A stretch of 45,009 bases of DNA from Candidatus Woesearchaeota archaeon. GTDB taxonomy: Archaea; Nanobdellota; Nanobdellia; Woesearchaeales; ARS49. Numbering within the stretch: position 1 is the stretch's first letter; each line of letters starts with the position of its first letter. The stretch is from assembly GCA_016188265.1 (NCBI GenBank), contig JACPID010000009.1:1-45009 (forward strand), given 5' to 3'. The notes beneath the pieces are model-generated. The model made no database searches and had not been told where the DNA came from. It saw nothing but the letters and a program-made list of their open reading frames with translations. Position numbers and translations under genes: made by a program. Positions 25,717 to 35,540 of the stretch are shown here, piece after piece.

Positions 25717-27302
25717 TCTTTTTCAGTACTTGCCTCTTTCACTGTTATTTGTGTTGTTTTGCTTATTTCATAATCATAAACAACAGTTGCCTTAAAGTAC
25801 TTATTTGTAAAAGGCTGTTCTTGAAGTATTTCTTTTGATTTGTCTGTTGCAATTTTAGCTCTAATAATAACTGGTTCTAGTTTGATATTTTTTGGCAATG
25901 CTTCAATTGTTTCTTGTGTTAATTCATATAAATTTTCTTTCCCATCATCACAAAGTTGAGATTCTTCTGCTGGTAAGCTTATGCAAGATTTTTTTTCAAA
26001 ACTAATTTTTCCAGGAGGCAGTGAAATGCTTGTTAGCCCTGTAATTTCAAAAGGTTTTGGCACTATTAAAGAAATTCTGCTTATTTTATTTATTGAGCCT
26101 TCCCAAAGATTTTCTAGACTCATATCAAAATTCATTTTAAAATCTTTTATTGATGGATCTACAGCAACAGGTGATTCTCCTGCTTTAAGAGCCAGCCTTA
26201 GAGGCCCTTTTGTGTACGTTGCAATAAGTTCAGATGGCGCTACCTTATATGTTTGTAATGCGTCTTTTCCTTGTTTTTGCAATGCTCTTAATGCTTCTTT
26301 ATTCATCATAAATGTTCTAATATAAGAAAGTGTTTTAAAATCTTGAATTTTTGCTTTCATGTTTATTTCATGTATTCCAGTGCTAAATTCAGGAGCAAAA
26401 GTGCAGGTTATTTTTTCTTTTATTGGCTGCTCGATACTATATTCAGAGTAAGGAAATATTTCGCTTGCAGGTATGATTTTACCTGTTTTTCTATCTTTTC
26501 CTTCGCAAATAATATTTACATTTATTTCTGTATCAATAACATCAGCTTTTAGTTCTGAAAGTACATTTATTTCATAATCTTTTAAAAATGTTTTTTCTGG
26601 CTCTGGTTTTAATTGTGATAAGAAAACTCCTAATCTTCTTTTAGATTGTTCATCTGTTCTTGCAGCATAAGGATCAATAGCAGTTTGAATACGTCTTGTA
26701 GCAAGCTGATAAATTTGGTTAATGTTAATAGCAAAATAATCATAGAATTTTTCAAAGCCGTATTCTACTTGATCCCATACATTTCTTACAGAAAGCTTGT
26801 GTATTGCACTAACTTGTACTTGTTCAGGCGTTAGGTATTTTGTTGGAGCTACTAAAAAAAGAAGTATTCCCGTCCAACCAATAATATATGCAAAACATAA
26901 AAATTGAGCAACCCACGAAGTTTCAACTTTACTAACAATAACATACCATATCCAAACTGGTGTTGCTACCATTGCTAGCCAAGCTAAAAAAGTTACAATT
27001 CCTCCAAGAAAAGTGTCTAGTCTAAACATAACTGAGTTTATAATAATGGGAATAAAGTATGCAATTAAACTTATAATAATTGCTTTGCCAAATTTATACT
27101 GGAATGTTCCTTTTTCATCTTTCAAAGGCCCAAATGTTACAGCAGTTAATGCCAGAAATAAGTAAAATAAAAACAGCAAAGGCTCAAAAAAAGGAAAATT
27201 ATAATCCCACATTCTTCTCCAAACATCATAAACATGAATTATTAAAGCAAATAAAATAAAGAAACGCAGTCCTAAATCACTATTTTTTTTTCCAGCTGCC
27301 AT
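25713..27302 (-). CDS. Multi-pass membrane protein with large extracytoplasmic domain
   Basis: Four to five N-terminal hydrophobic helices, then a ~350-aa soluble domain. Confidence 0.7.
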   Translation of the reverse strand: MAAGKKNSDLGLRFFILFALIIHVYDVWRRMWDYNFPFFEPLLFLFYLFLALTAVTFGPLKDEKGTFQYKFGKAIIISLIAYFIPIIINSVMFRLDTFLGGIVTFLAWLAMVATPVWIWYVIVSKVETSWVAQFLCFAYIIGWTGILLFLVAPTKYLTPEQVQVSAIHKLSVRNVWDQVEYGFEKFYDYFAININQIYQLATRRIQTAIDPYAARTDEQSKRRLGVFLSQLKPEPEKTFLKDYEINVLSELKADVIDTEINVNIICEGKDRKTGKIIPASEIFPYSEYSIEQPIKEKITCTFAPEFSTGIHEINMKAKIQDFKTLSYIRTFMMNKEALRALQKQGKDALQTYKVAPSELIATYTKGPLRLALKAGESPVAVDPSIKDFKMNFDMSLENLWEGSINKISRISLIVPKPFEITGLTSISLPPGKISFEKKSCISLPAEESQLCDDGKENLYELTQETIEALPKNIKLEPVIIRAKIATDKSKEILQEQPFTNKYFKATVVYDYEISKTTQITVKEASTEKE

Positions 27303-27306
27303 ACTT

Positions 27307-28506
27307 TCATTCTACTCTTACTCTTAATTCTCTTACTGTTACTGGTTCTAAAGGAGTTAATTCTAGATAGTTTCTTCCTGGAAGGACAACATCCTGAACT
27401 TCAGGCTCAGCTGTTAATACCCATTTAAATTTAGCTGTTTTCTGATCAATTGTTTTATATCTTCCATTAACATTTATTCTTGCAAGTTTTTGTTCTCCAT
27501 CATCAAAAAAATCAATTTCAACAACTAATTTTTTAAATCTATCAAAAACCAAGTCAGAGTACAATGCATCTGTTACTTCAAAATATTGTATGTATGATTT
27601 TGTTTTCTTTAAATCAAGTTTTAGTTTTAACTCACTTACATCATATGTTCCTTTTTCTCCTTCAAATACAAGAGTATTTCGTCCTTCTCTGAAATCTTTT
27701 TGTTCAAATTGAAGCTGGACAAAATCTCCGCATACAGGAATACCTGAATAAACATTTTCACTGTTTAATCTCATCTTAATATACCCAATCCTTGATTGAT
27801 CGCATGAAATATATAAACGAAGTTTTCCAGATTCAATACTTTTGTATTCAGATTCTGTTAAAGTAAATGGGTTTAATGATGTAAGTTTTTCTATTTCAGA
27901 TACTGTTCCTATAACTTTTAAATCTTCAATTTGGTATTCTTTTTTTTCAAAAAATCCTCCATTTGTTGAGAAAACAAGTTCATTTTCTTCTTTAAGAAGT
28001 TCTTTTGGCAGGTTAATCACCACTGCATGTTGTTTTACTCTTGCATCAAAAACTTCATGATCATTAAGTTCAACATTTAATATTCCATTTCTAAAAAGTG
28101 TTTGAAAACTTGCGCGTAAATTACTTATATCTTCAAGTTTTGGCAGATTAAATGTAACTGTTTTGGTTTTTCTAGTAAACAATGCTTTTTTTACAGTAAA
28201 TGGATTAAACACTCTTAAAACAACATCAGGTTTTGTTTCTTGAAGTAAAAAATTAGGAATTAGTATTTCTTTTTCTTCTGTAGGAACAGTTGCCAAATAA
28301 CCTAGCTCTTCTTTAAGAAGAAGATTTTCTTCAAGAAAAAGCTCCAAAGGTTTTTCTTTTTCAGTGATTTTTTCTTCTAATAATTTTTCACGTTCTTGTG
28401 GCGGAAGAAATACAACATAAAAAATAAGCAGTAAGGTTATTATTCCAATAAGCCATGCTGCGCCTTCTTGATTGGTAAGTACTTTTTTATCAGCCAAAAC
28501 ATTCAC
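27307..28506 (-). CDS. Single-TM membrane protein, unknown function
   Basis: N-terminal TM (AAWLIGIITLLLIFYVVFL), then beta-rich sequence. Confidence 0.65.
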   Translation of the reverse strand: MNVLADKKVLTNQEGAAWLIGIITLLLIFYVVFLPPQEREKLLEEKITEKEKPLELFLEENLLLKEELGYLATVPTEEKEILIPNFLLQETKPDVVLRVFNPFTVKKALFTRKTKTVTFNLPKLEDISNLRASFQTLFRNGILNVELNDHEVFDARVKQHAVVINLPKELLKEENELVFSTNGGFFEKKEYQIEDLKVIGTVSEIEKLTSLNPFTLTESEYKSIESGKLRLYISCDQSRIGYIKMRLNSENVYSGIPVCGDFVQLQFEQKDFREGRNTLVFEGEKGTYDVSELKLKLDLKKTKSYIQYFEVTDALYSDLVFDRFKKLVVEIDFFDDGEQKLARINVNGRYKTIDQKTAKFKWVLTAEPEVQDVVLPGRNYLELTPLEPVTVRELRVRVE

Positions 28507-28573
28507 CTATTTTTTTTACATTTATTATACTTAATACCTAGAGCAAACAATATATAAATGTTTTTCTTTTACC

Positions 28574-28611
28574 TAGTATTTCCAGTTTGTAAACTCACTC
28601 GAAAAATACTA
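28574..28611. repeat. ~40-bp imperfect palindromic element, copy 2
   Basis: tagtatttccagtttgtaaactcactcgaaaaatacta, immediately upstream of pelota. Confidence 0.65.
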
Positions 28612-28641
28612 TTAGAAAATACTATTATTGAGGTTGCATAT

Positions 28642-29688
28642 ATGAAGATTATTTCCCAAGACAGAAAACATGGATTTGTTAGAATTGAACCAGAATCAAT
28701 TGATGATCTTTGGGTATTAAGTACGCTTATTGAAAAAAAAGATATAGTAAAATCACGAACTATAAGAAAAATTAAGGTTACTGAAACAGCCCAAGCGCTA
28801 AAAAAGGCAGTTAACATTAGTATTGAAGTAGATCATGTTGAATTTAATGAAACATCATCAACATTGCGCATAACTGGAGTAATTATTGAAGCTCCTGAAG
28901 ATGTTCCAAAAGGAAGTTTTCATACAATTACAATTGAACTTGGAAATCAGTTTTCTTTAACAAAAAATCAATGGTTGGATTTTCAATGGAAAACTCTTCA
29001 AGAATCAGCGCTAGCGCCACCTCCAAAAATTTTAATTTGTGTTTTTGATCGTGAACAAGCGCTTTTTGCAATACTTCAAAAAAAAGGGCACACACTTTTA
29101 GGAATGATTAAAGGAGAAGTTGAAAAAAAACGCCATCAAGAAAAAATAAAAACAAATTTTTACAAAGAAATAATAAAGAATATTCAAGAATATATTGCTA
29201 GGCATTCAATTGATCATGTTATTGTTGCAAGTCCTGGTTTTTGGAAAGAAGAGCTTAATAAAAATATAACAGATGATTCTTTAAGGAAAAAAATTGTTCA
29301 GGCAACATGTTCTGATGCAAATGAAAATGCTATTAAAGAAATTCTTAAACGTCCTGAGCTTAAAGAAGTTCTTCATATGGACAGAGTTTCAAAGGAATTT
29401 GAAGCTGTTGAAAAAATAATGTCAGAAATATCAAAACAAGGCATTGCAGTTTATGGCTTTAATGATGTTGAGCAAGCAACAGAGCTGGGCGCTGTTGATC
29501 AATTAGTATTAACAGGTGCATTTATTCAAAAGACAAGGCATGAAGAAAAATTCAAAAAACTCGAGTTAATAATGAAATCAGTTGATAAAAAAAAAGGAAG
29601 TATTATGATAATATCCTCTGAGCATGAAGGCGGAAAAAGATTAGATGGAATTGGGGGAATTGCAGCTTTATTAAGGTTTAAAATATGA
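28642..29688 (+). CDS. pelA: mRNA surveillance protein pelota
   Basis: MKIISQDRKHGFVRIEPESIDDLWVLSTLIEKKD; GIAVYGFNDVEQATELGAVDQLVLT. ATG at 28642 after gaggt. Confidence 0.93.
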   Translation: MKIISQDRKHGFVRIEPESIDDLWVLSTLIEKKDIVKSRTIRKIKVTETAQALKKAVNISIEVDHVEFNETSSTLRITGVIIEAPEDVPKGSFHTITIELGNQFSLTKNQWLDFQWKTLQESALAPPPKILICVFDREQALFAILQKKGHTLLGMIKGEVEKKRHQEKIKTNFYKEIIKNIQEYIARHSIDHVIVASPGFWKEELNKNITDDSLRKKIVQATCSDANENAIKEILKRPELKEVLHMDRVSKEFEAVEKIMSEISKQGIAVYGFNDVEQATELGAVDQLVLTGAFIQKTRHEEKFKKLELIMKSVDKKKGSIMIISSEHEGGKRLDGIGGIAALLRFKI

Positions 29689-29903
29689 AATATGTTATAA
29701 ATTAGTATACAAACAAAATGATATATTTTTATTCTCACAAATCTTTAAATATTACTATTTATTTTTTTAGGCTGTAAGAGGGAGAAATAATGGAGAGAGT
29801 CTTTTAATGATAAAACAAAAATCAAAATTTTGTAATACACCAAAACATTTTAATACTAGAACGTTTTATCACTACCAAAAGAAAAAAGAGGGGATGATTA
29901 TTC

Positions 29904-30707
29904 ATGCTAGTTAAAGATGAGCTTTTAGCTAAACTTAGGCGTTACTTTAATTTAAACTTATATGAAGTTAAAGTTTGGGCAGCATTGCTTGCACGTGGTG
30001 TTGCAACTGCTGGTGAATTAAGTGATATTGCTAATGTTCCTCGTTCTAGAAGTTATGATGTTTTAGAAAGCCTTGAAAGAAAAGGTTTTGTTGTTTTAAA
30101 ACTTGGAAAACCAATAAGATACCTTGCTGTTCCACCGCATGAAGTTGTTGAACGTGTTAAGAAAAACATGAAGGAAGAAGCTGAAGACCGTGTTAAACGT
30201 CTTGAAGAATTAAAAAAAACAGAGGTAATTTCTGAACTAAATTCTTTACACAAACAAGGTATAGATTTAGTTGATCCAGCAGATTTAAGTGGAAGTTTGC
30301 GTGGAAGGCACAATCTTTATTCACATTTAGATTTAAGTTTGCGAAATGCACAAAAAAGTGTTACTCTTGTAACAACAACCCCTGGTTTATTAAGAAAAAT
30401 TGACAGCCTCAAACCAACTCTTGAAAAAATTCAAAAAAGAGGCGTGAAAATACGCATTGCAGCGCCACTTACCAAAGAAGTAAAAGAAGCTGTAAAATCA
30501 TTAAAAGGTGTTGCAGAAATTCGGCACACTGATCTAAAAGCACGTTTTTGTGTTGTTGACGGCAAAGAAGTTGTTTTTATGGTGCTTGACGATAAAGAGG
30601 TTCATCCAACATATGATGTTGGTGTTTGGATTAATACTCCTTTTTTTGCAAATACACTTGAGACATTGTTTGATTCTTCATGGAAAACCATGAAGCAGTT
30701 AAGATAA
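29904..30707 (+). CDS. TrmB-like wHTH transcriptional regulator (paralog of 11903..12700)
   Basis: Same wHTH and TrmB-like C-terminal domain; 121-bp near-identical DNA patch. Confidence 0.85.
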   Translation: MLVKDELLAKLRRYFNLNLYEVKVWAALLARGVATAGELSDIANVPRSRSYDVLESLERKGFVVLKLGKPIRYLAVPPHEVVERVKKNMKEEAEDRVKRLEELKKTEVISELNSLHKQGIDLVDPADLSGSLRGRHNLYSHLDLSLRNAQKSVTLVTTTPGLLRKIDSLKPTLEKIQKRGVKIRIAAPLTKEVKEAVKSLKGVAEIRHTDLKARFCVVDGKEVVFMVLDDKEVHPTYDVGVWINTPFFANTLETLFDSSWKTMKQLR

Positions 30708-30908
30708 GAAAAACACAAAATTAAGTTATAGAAATAGTTTGCCTTTTGTTGTATGGACGATCAAACTGGCAAGATATTTTATCAAACATCAGTTTAAAGT
30801 TGAATATGTAACGATGCAAGTCCATAGGATTATTAAGGATTTAGATTTGTCCTAGTCAAAAACTATGTGTATTCGGAGCATTATTTGATGGAAAAACAAT
30901 TTTACTAA

Positions 30909-30947
30909 TAGTATTTCCTGAGTGAACAAAGTGAACTCGGAAATACT
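30909..30947. repeat. ~40-bp imperfect palindromic element, copy 3 (inverted relative to copy 1)
   Basis: tagtatttcctgagtgaacaaagtgaactcggaaatact; near match to the reverse complement of copy 1. Confidence 0.75.
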
Positions 30948-30994
30948 GAGATAACCGTTATATTTTTAACTTCTTACTTCTTTTTATTGTTGAT

Positions 30995-32527
30995 ATGGTT
31001 GATATTGTTGATATTAATATTAAGAAACTTGCAGAAAGTTTATCTCCGCTTGAGAGAAAAGTATTGCCTTATATTCAGAAATATAAATTTCCTGAAGAAC
31101 TAGCAATTGTTTCAGGGCTTAAAGAAGTAGAAGTTGTGCGAGCTTTACAATGGTTGCAGAATAAGCAAATTATACAATTACAAATCGAGCTTAAAGAGCT
31201 TATTTTTCTTGAGGAAAATGGAAAAGAATATGTTAGAATTGGTTTGCCTGAAACAAGATTTATTAAAGCTCTTGAAAAAAGCCAAAAGTCATTATCTCAG
31301 CTTCAAGATGAGTTATCAAAAGAAGAAATTAATAGTTGTATAGGGGTTCTTAGGTCAAAAAATATTTTAGAAATTAAAAAAGATAAAGAATTAGTTTTTT
31401 CACTAACAAAACAAGGTGTGGAGTGGCTTAAAAAAGATCTTCCAGAAGAAAAATTCCTTGCCAAAGAATTTCCCGTAGATAATGCTTCTTTATCAAGTGA
31501 GGAAAAAGAGGTTCTTGAATCATTAAAAAAAAGAAAGCAAATAGTTTCTGTTGTTCTCAAAAAAATAAAAAAAGCATCATTAACACCAGTAGGAGAAAAC
31601 CTTTTACAACAAAAAATCGAAGATAATGTGATTGAACGTTTAACACCTCAAATATTGAGAGATTCTTCCTGGAAGAAAAAATCATTTAGAAGATATGATG
31701 TTTCAATTAATGTTCCTCAAATTCACGGAGGAAAATTACAAGTTTACCGTAAATTTTTAGATGGTGTTAGAAAAAAATTTCAAACTTTAGGTTTTCAAGA
31801 AATGAATGGCCCTTTAGTTGAATCTGATTTTTGGGACATGGATGCATTATTCATGCCTCAATTTCATTCAGCAAGAGATATTCATGAAGCGTACTACATA
31901 AAAGAACCAAAATTCACAGAGATTGATCCTAAAATAATTAAGCATGTCAAAGAAGTCCATGAAAATGGCAGTTCAACAGGAAGTAAAGGTTGGAGATATC
32001 AATTTGATGTTCAAAGAACAAAACGTTTGCTTTTACGCACACAAGGAACTGCGTGTTCTTCAAGAATGTTGGCAAATCCAAATTTGCAAATTCCTGGAAA
32101 ATATTTTGGAATTACTCGTTGTTTTAGATATGATGTTATTGATGCAACACATTTGCCTGATTTTAATCAAGTTGAAGGTATAGTTATTGAAGAAGGGCTT
32201 ACTATTAAGCACTTATTTGGATTATTAAAAATGTTTGCTAAAGAATTTGCAAATACTGAAGATGTTCGTATTGTTCCGGGTTATTTTCCATTTACAGAAC
32301 CAAGTGCAGAATTATTTGCAAAACATCCTGACTTGGGCTGGGTTGAACTTGGTGGTGCAGGAATGTTTAGGCCTGAAGTTGTAACACCTCTTTTAGGTAA
32401 ATATGTTCCTGTACTTGCATGGGGCCTTGGTGTTGATCGTTTGGGAATGTTTAATCTTGAGATTAAAGATATTCGTAACTTATTTAGCCATGATCTTGAA
32501 TTTTTACGTGAATCGAGGATTATATAA
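30995..32527 (+). CDS. pheS: Phenylalanyl-tRNA synthetase alpha subunit
   Basis: ESDFWDMDALFMPQFHSARDIHEAYYI; TQGTACSSRML; WVELGGAGMFRPEV. Confidence 0.96.
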   Translation: MVDIVDINIKKLAESLSPLERKVLPYIQKYKFPEELAIVSGLKEVEVVRALQWLQNKQIIQLQIELKELIFLEENGKEYVRIGLPETRFIKALEKSQKSLSQLQDELSKEEINSCIGVLRSKNILEIKKDKELVFSLTKQGVEWLKKDLPEEKFLAKEFPVDNASLSSEEKEVLESLKKRKQIVSVVLKKIKKASLTPVGENLLQQKIEDNVIERLTPQILRDSSWKKKSFRRYDVSINVPQIHGGKLQVYRKFLDGVRKKFQTLGFQEMNGPLVESDFWDMDALFMPQFHSARDIHEAYYIKEPKFTEIDPKIIKHVKEVHENGSSTGSKGWRYQFDVQRTKRLLLRTQGTACSSRMLANPNLQIPGKYFGITRCFRYDVIDATHLPDFNQVEGIVIEEGLTIKHLFGLLKMFAKEFANTEDVRIVPGYFPFTEPSAELFAKHPDLGWVELGGAGMFRPEVVTPLLGKYVPVLAWGLGVDRLGMFNLEIKDIRNLFSHDLEFLRESRII

Positions 32528-34173
32528 TGCCAACAGTACAATTTAAAATTAAAGATTTGAATCAATTTATGAAATCTAAACTTTCTTTAAAAGAAATTAA
32601 AGAACTTCTTCCTTATGCAAAAGCAGAATTTGAAAAACAAGATGGTGATGAAATTTCTATTAAATATAATGATACTAATCAACCTTATTTATGGAGTCTC
32701 GAGGGTTTGGCTAGATTTTTTCAAGGAATTAAAGAAGAAGCAAAAGGAGTTCCTAAAATATTGCTTAAAAAGTCTAAAGAAGAAGTTATTGTTGACAAAT
32801 CTGTAAATTCAGTGCGTCCTTTTATAGCATGCTTTATTGCAAAAGGAAAACCTATTTCAGAAGATGCATTAAAACAACTCATTCAATTACAAGAAAAAAT
32901 TTGTGATAATTATGGCAGAAGAAGGCAGAAAATTGCAATAGGAATTTATCCAAGTAAAAAAATAACTTTTCCAGTAGTATACAAAGCTGTTGATCCGAAA
33001 AGTGTTTCATTTATTCCTCTGGAATTCACAAAGCCGCATTTACTTGATAAAATTCTTGAAGAACATCCTAAAGGTAAAGAGTATGCTTGGATTTTGAAAG
33101 ATTTTAAAAAATATCCTGTTTTAGTTGATGCACATAATCATGTACTTTCTTTTCCCCCCATTATAAATTCTAATGATTTGGGTAAAGTTGAACTAGGAGA
33201 AACTGAATTGTTTTTTGAAGCCACAGGAACAGATCTTCAATCAGTGCTGCTGGCATGTTCTATTTTTTCATATGCGTTATATGACCGCGGGTATGGTATT
33301 TTAGCTATAAAAATTAAGTATCCTGATAAAAGCATAGTAACGCCTGAATTAAAACCTGAAACAATTAAAATTAGAAAAGAAGATATTCAAACTTTGTTAG
33401 GTATTTCTCTTAAAGATTCTGAAATTAAGCATTTACTTGAAAAAGCAAGATATGGTTATTCAAATAATGTTGTTTCTGTTCCGCCATATCGTCAAGATAT
33501 AATGCATGTTGTGGATGTAATTGAAGATGTTGCAATAATGTTTGGTTATGATAAAATAGAACCAGAACCATTGCGTACTCAAACAAGAGGGGATACATTT
33601 CCTATAATTGAAATTATAGATTCTGCCAGAGAATTGCTTGTTGGTCTAGGTTATCAAGAAATTTGGTCTGCAATTCTTTCTAATAAAAAAACTTTATATG
33701 ATAATATGCAATTAAAGGATTTTGGAACAGTTGAAATATCTGAATATTTATCAGAAAATTTTTCTGTTGTAAGAAGCTGGCTTTTGCCGATAGTATTAGA
33801 ATTTTTATCTAAAAACAAGCATGTTGATTTTCCTCAAAAAGTTTTTGAGCAAGGAACTATTTCCAGAAAATCCGGACAAGCAATCAATGATCGCGAGTTT
33901 GTTTCATTTGCTTCATCTCATGCAAATGCAGACTTTACTGAAATTAAGCAAGCAGTAGATTTTATTATGAGATCTTTGCATATGGATTATGTTATTAAAG
34001 ATACAACTCATTCAAGTTTTATTCAAGGAAGAGTTGGTGAAATTATTGTTCATGATAAAAAAATAGGGGTTGTTGGAGAAATTCATCCTAAGGTGCTTAA
34101 TGCATGGGGCTTAGAGATGCCTGTTGCAGCATGTGAAATTGATATTAGTGAATTATTTAATTTAAAAGAGTAA
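32527..34173 (+). CDS. pheT: Phenylalanyl-tRNA synthetase beta subunit
   Basis: VPPYRQDIMHVVDVIEDVAIMFGYDKIEP; overlaps the pheS stop. Confidence 0.95.
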   Translation: MPTVQFKIKDLNQFMKSKLSLKEIKELLPYAKAEFEKQDGDEISIKYNDTNQPYLWSLEGLARFFQGIKEEAKGVPKILLKKSKEEVIVDKSVNSVRPFIACFIAKGKPISEDALKQLIQLQEKICDNYGRRRQKIAIGIYPSKKITFPVVYKAVDPKSVSFIPLEFTKPHLLDKILEEHPKGKEYAWILKDFKKYPVLVDAHNHVLSFPPIINSNDLGKVELGETELFFEATGTDLQSVLLACSIFSYALYDRGYGILAIKIKYPDKSIVTPELKPETIKIRKEDIQTLLGISLKDSEIKHLLEKARYGYSNNVVSVPPYRQDIMHVVDVIEDVAIMFGYDKIEPEPLRTQTRGDTFPIIEIIDSARELLVGLGYQEIWSAILSNKKTLYDNMQLKDFGTVEISEYLSENFSVVRSWLLPIVLEFLSKNKHVDFPQKVFEQGTISRKSGQAINDREFVSFASSHANADFTEIKQAVDFIMRSLHMDYVIKDTTHSSFIQGRVGEIIVHDKKIGVVGEIHPKVLNAWGLEMPVAACEIDISELFNLKE

Positions 34174-34194
34174 TTAAAACCTATAGGAAATAAC

Positions 34195-34512
34195 TCAACT
34201 TTTTTTTACTATTTTTACAGGTTTTTCTTTTCTTTTATGCATTTGCTTTTTTCTAGGCTCAACTTTTTTAGGTTTTGTTTGTCTTACAGAAATTCCTAGT
34301 TTTGAAAGTACTTTTACAACTTCTTCATGTGATGCATTTTTTTTAATATCAACACTATCTTTGGTAGGCTCTAAGTGAAGAATATTTGTTTTTCTTCTTC
34401 TTGTTGCTCCATCAATAAGGACAAATTTATCATCTAAAACATCAATAACAACACATTTTTTGCCAGCATCTCTGCCAGCAATTTTAACACAAATTCTTCC
34501 AATGTTTATCAT
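34195..34512 (-). CDS. rpl14e: Ribosomal protein L14e
   Basis: GRICVKIAGRDAGKKCVVIDVLDDKFVLIDGATRRRKTNILHLEP. Confidence 0.93.
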   Translation of the reverse strand: MINIGRICVKIAGRDAGKKCVVIDVLDDKFVLIDGATRRRKTNILHLEPTKDSVDIKKNASHEEVVKVLSKLGISVRQTKPKKVEPRKKQMHKRKEKPVKIVKKS

Positions 34513-34568
34513 TTTTTTTTAGTCCTCCAATCTCATTATTTTTGAGGCTGTCACCAGCAACTCTGAGA

Positions 34569-34832
34569 TTATCTTATTTTACTAATAATTAATTTACGCA
34601 TGCATTTTGAGCATAAATTTCCACCATACGGTCTTTCAGGTCTTTTTTTTGTTTTTGATAAATTCTTCATTTTAAATGGCCTTAATCTGGGTATTCCATG
34701 GAGTTCGTTTTTACATACTCTGCATTTTGCTTTGCCAGGATTTCTTTTTTTATAGTGAATTACAAGCCTATTTCCTGGTGTGCGTACATATACTCTTCTG
34801 AATGTTCTTGATTTTTGTTTTGATGGCCGCAT
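34569..34832 (-). CDS. rpl34e: Ribosomal protein L34e
   Basis: MRPSKQKSRTFRRVYVRTPGNRLVIHYKKRNPGKAKCRVCKNELHGIPRLR. Confidence 0.94.
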   Translation of the reverse strand: MRPSKQKSRTFRRVYVRTPGNRLVIHYKKRNPGKAKCRVCKNELHGIPRLRPFKMKNLSKTKKRPERPYGGNLCSKCMRKLIISKIR

Positions 34833-34918
34833 AAAATGTTAGAAATAACTGAAGGTTTTTAAACCTTTTTAAAATAAGAGAACGTGCAGCTGTTGGAGAT
34901 ATATAAGGCTTTGGAGAA

Positions 34919-35224
34919 CTATGCTGCACGTTCTTGTTTGATAAGTGTAAAATCAAATGTTTTATTAAATGAAACCTTAAGTTCTTCGCCGACAAAATCT
35001 CTTAATTCTTTACAATAACAGTATGCGCAAATTCTAAGTTTATTATTACATGAAATACAGTGAACATTTATTTTTTGCAATTCTGATACAAGCTTATTCA
35101 TATCTCGAATAATAGGTACAAGCAATTGATTTTTTTCACTAAGCCATTGTACAACTTCTTCTGTTAAACATTGGTTGCATAATGGATTTGTTATTGATTC
35201 ACCACACATATGGCATATGGACAC
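34919..35224 (-). CDS. Small multi-zinc-ribbon protein, unknown function
   Basis: Clustered CxxC pairs (CHMCG, CNQC, CISC, CAYC). GTG at 35224 chosen because the SD gaggtga overlaps the upstream GTG at 35233. Confidence 0.6.
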   Translation of the reverse strand: MSICHMCGESITNPLCNQCLTEEVVQWLSEKNQLLVPIIRDMNKLVSELQKINVHCISCNNKLRICAYCYCKELRDFVGEELKVSFNKTFDFTLIKQERAA

Positions 35225-35540
35225 TTGTTTCACCTCACTTATGATGTTTAGCTGAACTTGTTTACTTTACTGGTTTGCAACAAGGTCCTCGATTAAGAAA
35301 TTGTTTTTACTTACCAAGAACCCTTGATGCGTTAATGTTTTGGGTTCTCAGCAGTTATACTTAAAAATAATAATATTATTTATTGTGCACTCTACTACTG
35401 AGAAATAATTGTTTTTATACACAGGTAAGTGCATCATATCTTATCATCATAACTTGATATATAAAAATGTTGTGTTTTTTGAGATTAGTAAGTGTAAAAT
35501 CCGAAAAATGTTTAAACTCCTAAGTTGATTATTATCATAA

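Noticed and set aside
34768-34995. 75-aa minus-strand ORF
   Set aside because: Overlaps L34e and the zinc-ribbon gene in another frame and crosses the inverted repeat.
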